A DNA stretch of 64,000 nt from Voacanga thouarsii (GCA_026120185.1 JANUWF010002419.1:4361501-4425500), one strand, 5' to 3'. Shown: positions 46,144 through 58,700, counted from the stretch's first letter. Numbers and translations are program-made. Notes: generated by a model from the letters alone, not told the origin.

Positions 46144-49100
46144 CTATTCACTAGAATCATTCTCCGATACAGACTCATCATCATCTACTGAGGTATCGCT
46201 ATTCGTTTCCCATTCATCTTCATCTTCTTCCTCTTCATTTATAGGAGAATTTTTCCTTGCTGTTATAGCCTCATCTTGAACATCCAACATTTCATTCATA
46301 CCATTCTCATGCGTTAGAATACCAAGATCAACAAATAACGATATGCTGACTTCGTCAGTAGCATCTACTTCTTCCTGATAAGCTCTATCAACCACAGGTA
46401 CATCTATTATATGTCGAGCTTTGGTTTTGCAAACTGCCAACCAATCAGATCTTGGCCTCTTACTCCCAGGATATGATGCATAATACACTTGGCTAGCTTG
46501 TTGAGCTAGAACAAATGGATCATAGTTAGCATAGCTCCTTTTGTGGTTAATTTCTACAAGATTATACTGCGGATGTACCCTGGTACCACGATTCAATGTT
46601 TGATCAAACCAGTGACATTTAAAAAGAACAACGCTTTGCTGTGGATTACTAGGAAATTGCACTTCAATAATATCATTTAACACTCCATAGTAATCAGGTC
46701 CTGATGCGTCATTTCCAATCCCTTTCACGCAAACACCACTATTAACTATTTTCTTTCCCTTCGCATAATCATTAGTGTGAAATCGGTAACCATTAATTAT
46801 GTACCCACTATATGATTTCACTAGCCTTGACGGACCCCAAGCAAAGTTCCTCAAGCATTCATTTGTAACCATATTTTCTGAATCTTGTACCTAAAAAACA
46901 TTAGACAAGTTAATTTTTAATTATGAAAGTTATAGCATTACGAAACTCCATTGAATCCCCAATGGAGTTCCAAATGCAAGTTATTAACTTATGTAACTTA
47001 CATATCCACTAAACCATTCTGCGAATTCAAGGCTGATTCTTCTATTGATTTCTATCTCTGATATAGTCAGAGCCAGACTTCGTAAGTGTGCCGTGAATGC
47101 CCTGTAATGCATTAGAATTAGATTGAATGAGTCAAAATCATTACGAGGTATCGTTTATCGTATAAAGTGTATGAAGTAGTAGCTCGTACTCAATGTATGG
47201 TTGCACTTCACCACAATTAAGCAACATATAAATTCTTGCTGCAACGAATTCTTCAGAAGTAAGGAACCGAGTTCGAATTCGTCCTATTACCCTTCCTTGA
47301 ACATTGCAGATTGACAGCCTAGGTTCTTTCACCCTCTCTAATCGTTCTCCTTCTTCATTACACGCCGGAATTGTACGTTTTGTTTGTACATGTGGCTCAA
47401 AATAATAAGAGAAGAAAATAGATGCTTCCTCAACTAGATAAGCATTGCAGATTGACTCTTCAACTCTAGCCTTATTTTTCACCTTGATTTTCAATTGATG
47501 CAAATACCTGTCATTTAAAAAAAATTTCAACTTCAGTCACACACGCTTATATCGTACCTGCTATGAAAAGAATTAGATTGAATGATTCGATTACAGTTCA
47601 AATGGGTACATCCACCTATATTGAACAGGGCCACAAACTCTTACTTCGTAAGACAAATGAATTAATAGGTGTTCCATTACATCAAAGAATGCATGTGGAA
47701 ATATCTTCTCCAACTTACATAACAATAAAGGAATGTCGGACTCCAATTTGGCCATATGAGCTACATTCAACTTAGGAGAGCATAGATCATGATAAAAAAG
47801 ACTCAACTCCGTCAAAACACCCCATACATTAGAAGGAAGAAATTCCTTCAATGCAATTGGAAGTAGTCTCTCCATGAATACGTGACAGTCATGTGATTTC
47901 ATATCGGATAACTTCAACTCATTCAAATCAGCACATCTTCCAATGTTTGAAGTGTATCCATCTGGGAGTTGCAATCCCCTTAACCATTCAAGAAAAAGTT
48001 TCTTTTGTTCTGATGTCAACGAGTAAACAGCTTTAGGTATAGCTACTTTTTCTCCTCCCACATTCAAGGCATGTAGCTCGGGCCTATGGCAATAAATTTC
48101 TAAGTAACGTCTAGCCTTTAAATTGTCTTTTGATTTACCCTTTACCTCAAGAACTGTATTCATGACATTGTCAAATACATTCTTCTTATTGTGCATTACA
48201 TCAATATTATGTCGGACCAAATTAGTACGCCAATACGGCAAATCCCAAAAAATACTCCTTTTTGCCCAATTATGAGATATTCCCCTGCCATTACTCCTTC
48301 CAATTTCTTTGCATGTTTCTGTAATTTTTTCATAGTTAGACAAACTATCCCAAATTTCTTCACCAGTAGGGTATTGCACAGGCTGTGATGTCTCAGAACC
48401 TTTATCATTCCTAAAAGATCTCGTATCCCTCCTATAAGGATGATCCGATGGTAAGAAACGACGGTGACAGTCAAACCATGATTGTTTCCCACCATTTTGT
48501 AGATGAAAAGACTTTGTACTGCCCATACAATATGGACAAGCCAGTCTTCTAGCAGTGCTCCAGCCACTCAACATACCATATGCAGGAAAATCATTAATTG
48601 TCCACAAAAGTGCCGCCCATAGTTGGAAGTTTTGTTTCTTCGATATGTCATAAGTGGTGACACCTTCAAACCACAATTTGGTTAATTCGTCTATCAAGGG
48701 TTGTAAATAAACATCCACCTGGTGCTTTGGATTCTTGGGGCCCGGGATAATGATTGTTAAAAACATGACTGGATCCTTCATACACATCCACGGGGGGAGA
48801 TTATACGGTGTGAGAATGACCGGCCAGGATGAATATTGCTTACCCGACATCCCAAACGGTGAGAATCCATCTGTACATAAACCAAGTTTGACATTCCGTA
48901 CTTCTTTTGCAAATTCAGGATGCATTCGATCAAAGTGTTTCCATGCTTCAGTATCACGAGGGTGACTCATGGTGCCTTTCTCCGATCTGCTCTCTCCATG
49001 CCATCTCATGTGTTCAGCTGTTGTTTTAGAAGTATATAATCTTTGTAGCCTCGGTGTTATCAGGAAGTAATACAACTTCTTGAATGAAATTTCCTTTCTA

Positions 49101-49860
49101 CTTGTGTTCTTCCCAACATTTTTCTGTGCATATCGAGGATGGCCACAAAATTTACACTATCTACGATTCATATCATCTTTCCAGTAAAGCATGCATCCAT
49201 TATTGCATACATCTATTTTTTGTACCGGCAAACCCAACCTAGCCACTAATTTTTTCATCTGATAGAAATCATCAGGAATCGTATTACTGCTAGGCACAAC
49301 CTCTTTCATCAATTGCACAACATCGTTAAAGGCTTTACGCGAGAGGTTATTTTCAGACTTAATGTTTAATAACCTTGAAGCCAGTGAAAACTGCGAATGT
49401 TATGTGCATCCATCCCATATAGGAGTCTCTCCGCCTTTAACATATCGTAAAACCTTTGTGCCTCCACATTAGGTGGTTCTTCAAAATGGTCTGCTGATGG
49501 AGCTTCAGGGGGAAAGTCAGGTCCTGCTACGTCTAAGACCATTTCGCGAGACAGATTTTCTTGATGTGAATCAAATTCTGGGATTAAGATAGACACACTT
49601 GAGGGACACTCGAATGGCTCACCATGACATGTCCACCGGTAATACCTAGGCACAAATCCAGACTTCCACAGGTGGAGCTTAACTTATGCTGGATCTAGAT
49701 ACTTTTTATTCTTACATTTTGCACACGGGCATCTAATTACGCTTGATATTTCATTTGATAAGGCAAATGTCAAAAAAGCCTTAACCCCTTCCTCAATTTC
49801 AATAGTGATCCCTTTTACACCTGAAGCGTGCCTTCTATACATCCAACTATGATCCTCCAT
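46144..49860 (-). pseudogene. Family A TNPD (tnp2-type) transposase, one frameshift and few stops
   Basis: The ATG at 49860 (MEDHSWMYRRHASGVKG) is chosen over an upstream ATG because it matches the starts in family B. The transposase-associated region has CPCAKCKNKKY. A frameshift near 49430 and stops near 49686, 49401 and 49160 interrupt the first third. From 49075 to 47591 the frame is open for 494 codons: YFLITPRLQRLYTSK, LCTDGFSPFGMSG, PYNLPPWMCMKDPVMFL, YGMLSGWSTARRLACPYC, then DUF4218 (MEHLLIHLSYEVRVCGPVQYRW). After introns, exons at 47508-47190, about 47103-46995 and 46893-46144 complete DUF4218 and DUF4216 (FKCHWFDQTLN, FVLAQQASQVYYASYP), ending in an acidic tail. Confidence 0.85.
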
Positions 49861-51184
49861 GACGTCTAAATGAGAGAAAAGAACAATCAACTCAATAATT
49901 AAAATCACCCCTTAAACAAAAGGAAGAGAAGTGTAATTACATTTTCCTTTCTATTATCTAACAAAAAGAGGTCCAAAACATAGAATTTACAACATTTCTA
50001 ATATCAATAGGCACCTATTTGCAATAATAATAGGTGTCGGTTCAACCAAAGACAGAGAATAAACTTACTAGAAATAACAGGCATGGATTATAACCCTTAA
50101 CAGTGGCCGGTTGTGTTCGCAGATAAGATTTTGTGCATATTTTCAGCTGTGATTTTTAGGCCTTTGGGTGGCCTATAAATACAACCTTATGAGATCAAAG
50201 CGGCAACCAATATTTGAGAGAAATACCCACACATAAGAGAGAAAATATTGGAGAGATTTGGATGTTGCTCGAGGAAGGATTGAAGATTGAAGATGAAGAG
50301 TCCTTGTCTATAAGTTCTCTTTGTCCCCTTTTTTTTTTTTAGTTTTTCTTTGTCAATATGTATTGATTATCTTTTATTGTTCTTGAAGGAGTGAACCCTA
50401 ACTACTTTTTGTATTAAATCTACTCATAATTTATTGGATTTTAATTTCTACTAAATGATTACTTGGACTTATTGTGTTGGATCTATTGTTTGTGTTGCTC
50501 TTCTCTAATGAATTTGAGAGATGGGCTTAGAGAGTGAGTTCCAAATGATTAGGTTCAATGTGTGTTTTCCTTTGGCTAACTTGATAGAAAACTTGAGAGA
50601 TTAGAACTTGGTAATCATTAGGAGTTTGATATTGCCTAGAGATAGGGGTATTAGGCTTTTTCAAAAACTAAAGAGTTTTATTCTTAATGTTTCTTGGGTT
50701 TATTTGGGGAAGTACAAACACCCTTTAATTGACTTAAGAATAGGGAATTCTTAACTTGAGAGAGAGAGAGGATTTCACATTTGGGACCCCTACAGTATTA
50801 GAATTGGGATTCGATTGTCTTAGGTTTGCATTTGGTACTCAGCTAATTTTGAGGGATTCTTAATAAGTTCATGTCTTATATTCTTTTCTCGCCCTTGATT
50901 TTCTCGTGGCCAATCTTGTCTGATGTTGTGTTAATTCTCTAGGTTTGTCCATTGTAGATATTTTATTCTAGCAATTTGTTAGGCTAAACAATAAAAGAAG
51001 AGTTAGTAGTGGTACTTTTATTCCTTTTCCAAGGATTTTCGATACTTTCCATTTAAATGTTATACTATGCGATGGACATATTTTCCCAATTATGTGGTTT
51101 GAATTTGTGTTTGACATTTTATTTTAAAACTTAATTTTTGTTTGTGAGAATTGTTGTTAATATTTTCTACACTCAAAATCACAC

Positions 51185-51215
51185 AAGAAGTTTTTAGCGC
51201 CATTGTTGGAGAATA
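51185..51215 (+). other. Degenerate primer-binding site (first copy)
   Basis: AAGTTTTTAGCGCCATTGTTGG resembles the TTTTTGGCGCCGTTGCCGGGG region that follows Athila-type LTRs and pairs with the 3' end of tRNA-Asp. Several positions have changed. Confidence 0.45.
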
Positions 51216-53737
51216 AGGATAATGTCATGAACTCTTGGAATTTATTGATTTAGCCATGTATAAACTTGTAAATATTACTAACAATTTTATGTAAATATAT
51301 TTGTTTTTGTATTTGTGCATATCACTAACCATCATATGTACTTTGTTGTATTATTTCTTCCGATATTGTTGTATGTTGTTGTTTTGAGTAATTATATATA
51401 TTAGATTTTATTGATTTAGCTTTTGTTGTTGTAATTAGACTTTTTGTTGTGGATTATTGTTGTTGTTGTTAGAGAATTTTGTATTTGGTGTTGTATTAGT
51501 GTTTGTAGGATGAAAGTAGTGTAATATATTTTTAGGATTTTGGTTGATTGTTGTTGTTGTTGAGGTTTTCCTTTTAGCCTTGTGTAAGTAATAATGGTGT
51601 TTGTTGTTGTTTATATTGGTGAAGTTTAAGAAAGTGATGGTAGAAGTGGTGAATATATTGAAGAGTTGATTAGATTGTATAGTGGTGTTATGTTTTGTGA
51701 AGGGTTATTGTTTGATTGGAGATTGTGTTGAAGTTTGTGTTACCTTTTGTATAGTTGTTATTTTTGGTATTGAGGATAATTTTTGTTTGTTTGGGAGACT
51801 TACGGTGCTTTTGGGAGTTTGTAGTGCAAATTGATTTTTGGTTGTTGTTGTGGCATTCTTTTGAGTATTCTTTCCAATAAACCTAGTAAATCCTTGATCC
51901 TTCACTTTCCCTTGAGTTTTATTGAGTTCATAGTGTGTATAATGTTGGACTTTATTATTATTTTGTTGTATATATAGGTTATATATTGATAATAGAATAT
52001 TAGCATATATATTAATTTAGCGTATCCCTTGTGAAAATGTTGATTTGGTCAAGTATATTTTTATGTTATTGTATTAGTATTAGTAGTGTGATTTGGTTTT
52101 GTTCCTATTAGTTGATTTTACATTTTGGTTGTGTCCATTTGTATATCGATTTGTGTATGGTGATTAATGTTGTTATGCGTATTGATATTAGTGATTGTTG
52201 TTATCTAATTGATTTAATTAGTTATGATCAGTAGTTGTATCTTTGTTGTTTGCAGTTGCTTTTGTATTAGTTTAAATTGTAGATTATATCTTTTTGGTCT
52301 TTTAGTTGTTTGTATTCCTTTTATTGTTTTTTTTTTATTAGTGCATGCTATTTGTGTTTGTTTATATTTTATTTTATTTTATTTTTTGCAGGAATAGGAA
52401 CAATCCAGTGCCTCTTAGTACATCAAACCGGCATTGGTCATTTTCAGAGTTCAAAATTATCGAGTTACTAAGAGAAAATGGCGTTGTTAGTCCATTAATC
52501 AGGCATTGGTTCGGTCAATAGAAAAAGAGAGAGAGAGCAACTACTCAACTTCTTTCCTTCTTATTTTCTTTGATAATTAATTTAATTTAATTTATTTTAC
52601 TTTCTTGTCATTTATTTTGTTATTTTCTTGTGAGAATTTTTACTTATTTTTTACTTTTATTTTTATTGTATCCAATAATCTCTTAGTCATGGAAGCCTCT
52701 CACTTCATCAAATTTTTGGCGGCAACTATGTTTTCGACAATGAGCTTCAAAATACTCGGAAAGTATTACTTACCCTTTTCTCCCTATGTAGTTCTTTTTT
52801 ATCATGTAAATGTGTTTGTATCATATATTTTGGACAATGAGGACATTGTTCTGTTTGAGTATGGCAGAGGGGTTGAGTAACATTTTTTTGCAATGTTAAT
52901 AATTGAAGCTTATTTTTTACATTTATGTTAATAATTTTGGGTAATTTTTTATTTTGGGCTAAAATTTTTATTTTTGTATTTAGACTAAACTTTTTTTTTT
53001 CGAATTTTTCACATTTTGGGGCTAGTTTTCAAGACTTTTTAGCATGTGTTGATATGTATTAGTTTAGTAGAGTTATTATTTATCTTTTTACTTGGAAATT
53101 CTACTTAAGATCTTTCTAGAAGAGTTGATTTTATATACACTTATATATTGGGCATGACATAGGCTAAGTTTTGAGAAGTAAGTTAACTCTGTTTATGCCT
53201 TCGAAAATATTGTGAAACTTAATTCTTTGACAATGGATGGGAACTTTATGATAAAATATAGAGTGTAGATCTTATCTCGATCGATTTTAATGCATCTTTT
53301 GGATAAGTTAGTTGAGAAAGAATATGTTCACTAATTTAACTAGAAAATAGTGATTCCATGAATTACAAATGACGTGGGTCTATATTAAATCCTTTATGAT
53401 ACCAAGACGACAATTGATTGTGATAAATGTTAATTAATTCAATCTTGTGTTTTCAAGATAATTGTCTAGTTACATGAAATTGCATTCTTGAGTTATATCT
53501 ATTTTTATCTTTATTTATTTTCTTTATTTATTTTCTTTTTATTTTATTGGCTAAACAATAAAGATTTGGGTAAAGTAAAGTGGGTGCCTAAGTTCTCGTG
53601 GATTCGATATTTGTTACTCCCTATGCAATACGATGGGTATACTTGCCCATATGTGTGATTTTAGTGGTTGACATTTTAGTTAAAGCTTGATTGATTGTGT
53701 AATTTGCTGGTAATATTTTCTATACTAAAAAACACGC

Positions 53738-53768
53738 ATAAAGTTTTTGGCACTATTGCCGAGGTTGG
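53738..53768 (+). other. Degenerate primer-binding site (second copy)
   Basis: AAGTTTTTGGCACTATTGCCGAGG is a second decayed match to the tRNA-Asp-type site. The next 60 bases (GTTGATTTAGCATTTGTTG, then TTGTAAATATTACTAAC) parallel those after the first site. Confidence 0.5.
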
Positions 53769-54156
53769 GCACTATTGAAAACACTTAAGTTTTGTTGATT
53801 TAGCATTTGTTGTATTTGTAAATATTACTAACTTTTGTGTTTACGTAGTTTGTGAATATTTCTATTTTGTATATTTTTTCTTTATTTTACTGTTATTTTT
53901 GTTTTCGATTTGATTTTTGTTTTTTCTTTAAGTAAGAGATTCAAAACATCATCATGGATAATTATTCACGGGCACACAATGTCACATGAGTTATAATGAT
54001 GATATGTTGATATGGTTGCAAGCTCGGATTAACGTTTTTTGTGAGACGTCACTTGAAGTTTCAATTAAATCCTTTGTTGCCAACACAAACATGTCTATTT
54101 GCAGGTACAAAGAATCTTCCCAATGAATGAGCCATTAAAGAACACAACTAGCTAAG

Positions 54157-54780
54157 TTGGGTGAAAATGCCATAAAGGCCCATACACTTGCACAAGAGGA
54201 CCCCCACATAGAGAAGAGAGGATATGAGGGACAATTGCACAATGTGACAAGAGTAGTATTCGATTCTACTCTATATGCTAATAATTCTAACTTCTCCTTG
54301 TCACATGATTTTTTAGGCTTCTCTCAATTCTTGGAGAATAATAGTCCAAATGATGATATGTTGAGCTTCACATGCCTCAATGAGTTAGATTTATCCATGC
54401 TACATTATAAGAAGTCCTTGGAGGATGGTGGTAATTTCTACCTTTCACCCCATTCAAAGGGAGGTAACTTAGTTTTTGTAGACCATAATTTGAAAAGAAA
54501 GAATTTCTTGATCCCATCTTTGAAAACTCAAATACTAAGTTTTAAGGGGAATTTTAATTGTGATAAACCTTTTGAAGGGATAAGTGGTGATTCTCATGCT
54601 TACACACTTTTTAGATGTAATTTACATCTTTGTGTTGGGAACTTGATTTGGATATCTAAAAAGGTACTACGGACGGGGGGCAATGCATTTATATTGATTG
54701 CAACTAATATTTTCCATGCACCCTCTATTCTTCAAAAACCTCTATTCTGTCTATATTCATCATGCCTACCTTTTGAATAA
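54157..54780 (+). CDS. Unrecognised 207-codon open frame in gypsy debris
   Basis: This is the longest open frame in the 50-56 kb block. I do not recognise the protein. It starts MGENAIKAHTLAQEDPHIEK, has a serine/asparagine-rich middle and ends in a cysteine-containing hydrophobic stretch. It lies between the second primer-binding site and the pol fragment. It could be a retroelement spacer or gag-region remnant kept open by chance. No function is claimed, and expression is doubtful. Confidence 0.25.
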   Translation: MGENAIKAHTLAQEDPHIEKRGYEGQLHNVTRVVFDSTLYANNSNFSLSHDFLGFSQFLENNSPNDDMLSFTCLNELDLSMLHYKKSLEDGGNFYLSPHSKGGNLVFVDHNLKRKNFLIPSLKTQILSFKGNFNCDKPFEGISGDSHAYTLFRCNLHLCVGNLIWISKKVLRTGGNAFILIATNIFHAPSILQKPLFCLYSSCLPFE

Positions 54781-55616
54781 GCTTTAATCTCTTTTCCAAA
54801 TGTTTGATGAGGAAGTATAATGAGTGGAAAGAGTTTGTATATTTGTTTTGTGTTTGGTTTTGTTAAGTGTTTTGTTTTTCCTCCCTAAATAAGGAAAATA
54901 TTTTCCATATTAAGTACGGGGGAGTGAGCCGTGTCTTTATTTGCTTTGTTAGGATTTTTTATTTGTATTTTTCTTTAGTTTGCTTTGTTTTATTTACGTG
55001 TGATTTATTTTGCTTTTATTTTCTTTATACTTTTATTTGTGTTTTCTTTTGTAGGTCAGAATAAAGTCCTCTTGGACAAGCTTTTCTCTCTATTCCATAC
55101 TTAATACTTATTAGAGCATTATTCCACTTGGAGAGTATTGATTAACTCTATCCTTCCTTTATCATTTTTGGGTCCCTTTGAAGATACTTTCTTATGTTAA
55201 TTTTTGGCCAATCAAGACATTGTCCAGTTTAAGTGTGGGGGAGTAGTTTAGTAATATTCTTTCTCCAAATTTTTATCAATGATCGTGATGTTTTTTGGGT
55301 ATGATCTTGGTGTTTTCTTTGTACCAAATAATTTTGTTAAAAAATTGAAAAAAAATTGAAAAAATGAATGTTTGGAGATTTTGAGCTAAATTGAGCTTAT
55401 TTGTCTATAATGGAATTGTGATTTTCTTTTTAACTTTGGATATGGATTTGTCATTAATTATGGTTTGATTTTTATTTAAAACGTAAACTTGTGTATTAAG
55501 TTGAATTTTTGCTAAGTCTTGAGAATTTAAGTTAACCGTAGTTATATTTAGTGTTTGATTTTTGTTTTATTCTTTAAGTTTGAATGTGAATGATATGATT
55601 AAAAGTAGTAGCCTCT

Positions 55617-55795
55617 AGAAAATTTAGGGTACAAGTAGAACAAATTCAAAATTACATCCGGGTCCCTATATATTTTTATTGCACCGAATTATTCTTCTCA
55701 TTACAGCAATCATCTTTTGTTCTGGCTACTGATACAAATGATCATTTTATTAAAAGTAGTAGCCAGTCAAAATTAAAATACGGGGTTCTACACTA
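55617..55795 (+). mobile_element. LTR 3'-end fragment related to the solo LTR
   Basis: It begins AAAATTTAGGGTACAAGTAG and ends GTAGCCAGTCAAAATTAAAA then CGGGGTTCTACA. This parallels the last 180 bases of the 33684-37581 LTR (AAAATTTAGGGTACGGGTAG to GGGGTGTTACA). It directly precedes the gypsy pol fragment, with no internal region between. Confidence 0.55.
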
Positions 55796-55799
55796 AGAC

Positions 55800-56330
55800 A
55801 TTAAAGATCCCGAAAGGAGATTGAACTCTTCAATAAACAAAGTAGCGAAAATTGAGGTTTTAAAATTATAAAAAATTGGTATTATTTTTCCTATCCTTGA
55901 TTCTAGGTGGGTAGGCTGAATTCATATTGTTCCTAAGAAAATCGGCATCACCATCATTAAAAGAAAGGAAGGAGAAAAGGTTTCTAGTAGACTTCAAAAT
56001 GGTTGAAAAGCTTGCACCAACTGTAGGATACTTAATGCCAACACTATGAAGAACAATTTTCCCTTGGCCTTCTTGGACCAAATGTTAGAGCGTCTTACTA
56101 GTTCCTTACATTTTTACTTCTTAGATGGGTTCTCCGGATACTTCCAAATTGTCATTAAACTTGAGGATTAAGAAAAGACCACATTCACATATCCCTTTAG
56201 AACTTTTGCATATAGGAGAATGCCATTTAGTTTTTGTAATGGTCCCGACACTTTTGAAAGATGTATGCTTTCTATTTTTTCTGAGTATGTAACACACATT
56301 ATTTAGGTTTTTATACACTACTTAATCAAA
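55800..56330 (+). pseudogene. Ty3-gypsy reverse transcriptase fragment
   Basis: The translated pieces follow the standard gypsy RT order: RRLNSSINKV, EVLKL, GIIFPILDSRWVG, then a frameshift, IHIVPKKIGITIIK, FPLAFLDQMLERL, FLDGFSGYFQIVI, EKTTFTYPFRTFAYRRMPF and TFERCM. The FLDGFSGYxQI block is the first catalytic-aspartate region. Frameshifts and stops are numerous, and the second half of RT and the rest of pol are missing. Confidence 0.75.
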
Positions 56331-56339
56331 GTGGTAGAT

Positions 56340-56375
56340 TAAAAAATTAGACATATGTATATATATACCTACATG

Positions 56376-56407
<32 letters not shown>

Positions 56408-56640
56408 ACTAAATAGATACTTATATACATTATATACATATACTTATATATTAGAATAAGTATATAACATAACATAATTAACTATATACATTTACTTATG
56501 CAATACATTAGGTGTATAACATGACATAATTACATATACAAAATTATAATAAAATGCACTAATTGAGACATGTTATTAAAAATATTTCAGTAAATTTGTC
56601 AAAATATACCACCACATAAACACATAAAGAAAAATTTAAA
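56340..56640. other. AT-rich spacer with TA microsatellite
   Basis: There is a (TA)n run at about 56383-56406 followed by ATACTTATATA-type repeats. No gene is seen. Confidence 0.6.
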
Positions 56641-56654
56641 AATAAAAAAAAAGA

Positions 56655-58215
56655 TTAAAACCCTATTTTGTTGTAAAACCCTCGCAAATTCGTCGCAATT
56701 AGTGACGGATTTGCGACGAATTAATTGCGACGAATTTGCGACAAATTAAGGTTTTGAGATTTTCTATAAATTTTTTCATTTATTTACTTTTTAATTAAAA
56801 ATATTGACCGTCGCAAAAACCTCGCAAATTGCAAGGGCCCAAAATCCGTCGCAAAACCCTCGCAAATTGCGAGGGCTTTGCGATGGACGTTAAAAAATTT
56901 TAAAAATATTTTTTAAAAAAACAATCGATCGTCGCAAAACCCTCGCAAATTGCAAGGGTTTTGCGATGGATGTTCAAAATTTTTTTTAAAAAATATTTTT
57001 TTAAAAATAGATAGCCGTCGCAAAACCCTCGCAATTTGCGAGGACTTTGCGATGGACGTTCAAAAATTTTAAAAATATTTTTTTAAAAAACAATCGTTCG
57101 TCGCAAAACCCTCGCAAATTGCGAGGGTTATTTGCCGTCGCAAAATCCTCGCAAATTGTGAGGGATTTGCGCGGATTTTGCGATGGACGTTCAAAATTTT
57201 TTTAAAAAAATAAATTACCGTCGCAAAACCCTCGCAAATTGCGAGGGTTTTGTGATGGACGTTCAAAATTTTTTTAAAAAAATATTTTTTAAAAAAATAA
57301 CTAGCCGTCGCAAAACCCTCGCAAATTGCGAGGGCTTTGCGATGGACGTTCAAAAATTTTAAAATTTTTTTTTAAAAAAACAATCGATCGTCGCAAAACC
57401 CTCGCAAATTGCGAGGGTTATTTGCCGTCGCAAAATCCTCGCAGATTGCGAGGGTTTTGAGATGGACGTTCAAAAAATTTTTTTTAAAATATTTTTTTAA
57501 AAAAATAGATAGCTGTCGCAAAACCCTCGCAATTTGCGAGGACTTTGCGATGGACGTTCAAAAATTTTAAAAATATTTTTTAAAAAAACAATCGGTCGTC
57601 GCAAAACCCGCGCAAATTGCGAGGGTTTTGCGATGGACGTTCAAATTTTTTTTAAAAAAATATTTTTTAAAAAAATAAATTACCGTCGCAAAATCCTCAC
57701 AAATTGCGAGGGCTAGCTACCATCGTAAAACCCTCGCAAATTGCGAGGACTTTGCGGTGGACGTTCAAAAATTTTAAAAATATTTTTTTAAAAAATAATT
57801 TGTCGTCGCAAAACCCTCGCAAATTGCAAGGGTTATTTGCCGTCGCAAAACCCTCGCAAATTGCGAGGGTTTTGCGATGGACGTTCAAAATTTTTTTTAA
57901 AAAATAACTGGCTGTCGCAAATTGCGAGGGTTTTGTGATGGACGTTCAAAAAATTTTTTAAATTATTTTTTTAAAATAAATGGCCGTCGCGTCGCAAAAC
58001 CCTCGCAATTTGCGAGGGCATAAATACCGTCGCAAAACCCTCGCAAATAGCGACGATTTTGCTACGAATTGCGACGGGTATTTTGGCCGTCGAAAAACCG
58101 TCGCAATTGGTCAACCCGCGACTTATTTGAAAATCGTCACAAATTGGTCGCTATTAGCGATGGTATTGAAGCCGTCGCAAAAAATTCGTCACAAATCGCA
58201 ATTTTTCCTGTAGTG
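56655..58215. repeat. Right subterminal array and terminus of element A
   Basis: More than ten palindromic units carry GTCGCAAAACCCTCGC, then AAATTGCGAGGGTTTTGCGA, then TGGACGTTCAAAAATTTT, separated by AT-rich spacers. The array ends in GCAATTTTTCCTGTAGTG. It is longer and more regular than the left array. Open frames here on both strands are repeat read-through. Confidence 0.85.
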
Positions 58216-58218
58216 TTT

Positions 58219-58700
58219 TAGTCAAAATCCAAGGAAAAAGGAGTTGCCTTCAAAGTGGAAGATTGTTTTGACGATAATAAGGGCTCGATGATGAAATTGT
58301 TTTTCTAATAAAATGGTTCAATAAGGAGTAAGAAAATAGAAGAATAAACTATCTGGTAACCCTATCAATAAGAAACCTCATATTCAGGAAAAGAATATCA
58401 TTGAGTAAAAATCCTCAGAAAACAAAACTAGATTGAGAGGCCCTAAATACAGAGAATGTAGTGGATATGGACACATTTAGGCTGAATGTGCTAATCTTCT
58501 GAGAAAGGTGAAGAAAAAGTCTTACAATATAATTCTAAGTGATTGTAAGCAGAATCCATAATTTCTTGAAGAAAATAGCACTGATGGATATAATAATGTA
58601 GGTCAAGCAAGTAATATTGTATTCAATGTTGTTGTTGAAAAGGATTCAACTCATAAGGTAAGGAATTCTGAGGAAGAACACTAAAAGGAACTGATGCATT
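58219..58700 (+). pseudogene. Ty1-copia-type gag relic, 3' part with zinc knuckle
   Basis: This continues the frame broken at 42713. It has a lysine-rich segment (SKEKGVAFKVEDC), then a CCHC zinc knuckle YRECSGYGHIQAEC whose first cysteine is replaced by tyrosine, then acidic sequence. Several stops and a frameshift are present. With the 5' part it forms a gag of ordinary length, split only by element A. Confidence 0.75.

Larger units (their letters stand above)
49861..56330 (+). mobile_element. Decayed Ty3-gypsy (Athila-like) sequence inside element A
   Basis: There is a promoter-like segment with TATAAAT at 50174. Two degenerate primer-binding-site regions occur (51190 and 53745), each just after GGCTAAACAATAAA-bearing LTR-like sequence. 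Two copies of an ACATTGTxCxGTTTxAGTxTGG-like stretch (52845 and 55222) and a pol fragment (55800-56330) follow. The duplicated landmarks about 2.4-2.6 kb apart show two elements, or a rearranged one. Boundaries are not resolvable by eye. Genes are absent except the fragments listed separately. Confidence 0.55.
42714..58215 (-). mobile_element. Family A CACTA transposon, apparently full length, 15.5 kb
   Basis: The left end reads CACTACAGGAAAAATTGCGA. The right end is its reverse complement, matching over about 29 bases with one change. The element is flanked by the 3-bp duplication TTT (42711-42713 and 58216-58218), the standard CACTA signature. Left (42714-43385) and right (56655-58215) arrays share the GCGAGGGTTTTGCGACGG motif. 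TNPD (49860-46144) and TNPA (45313-43645) read on the minus strand. About 6 kb of decayed gypsy sequence (50000-56330) lies between TNPD and the right array and explains the large size. Confidence 0.9.

Noticed and set aside
57069..58213. Repetitive open frames in the right array of element A
   Set aside because: They are the same subterminal repeats translated; the peptides are periodic copies of the DNA motif.
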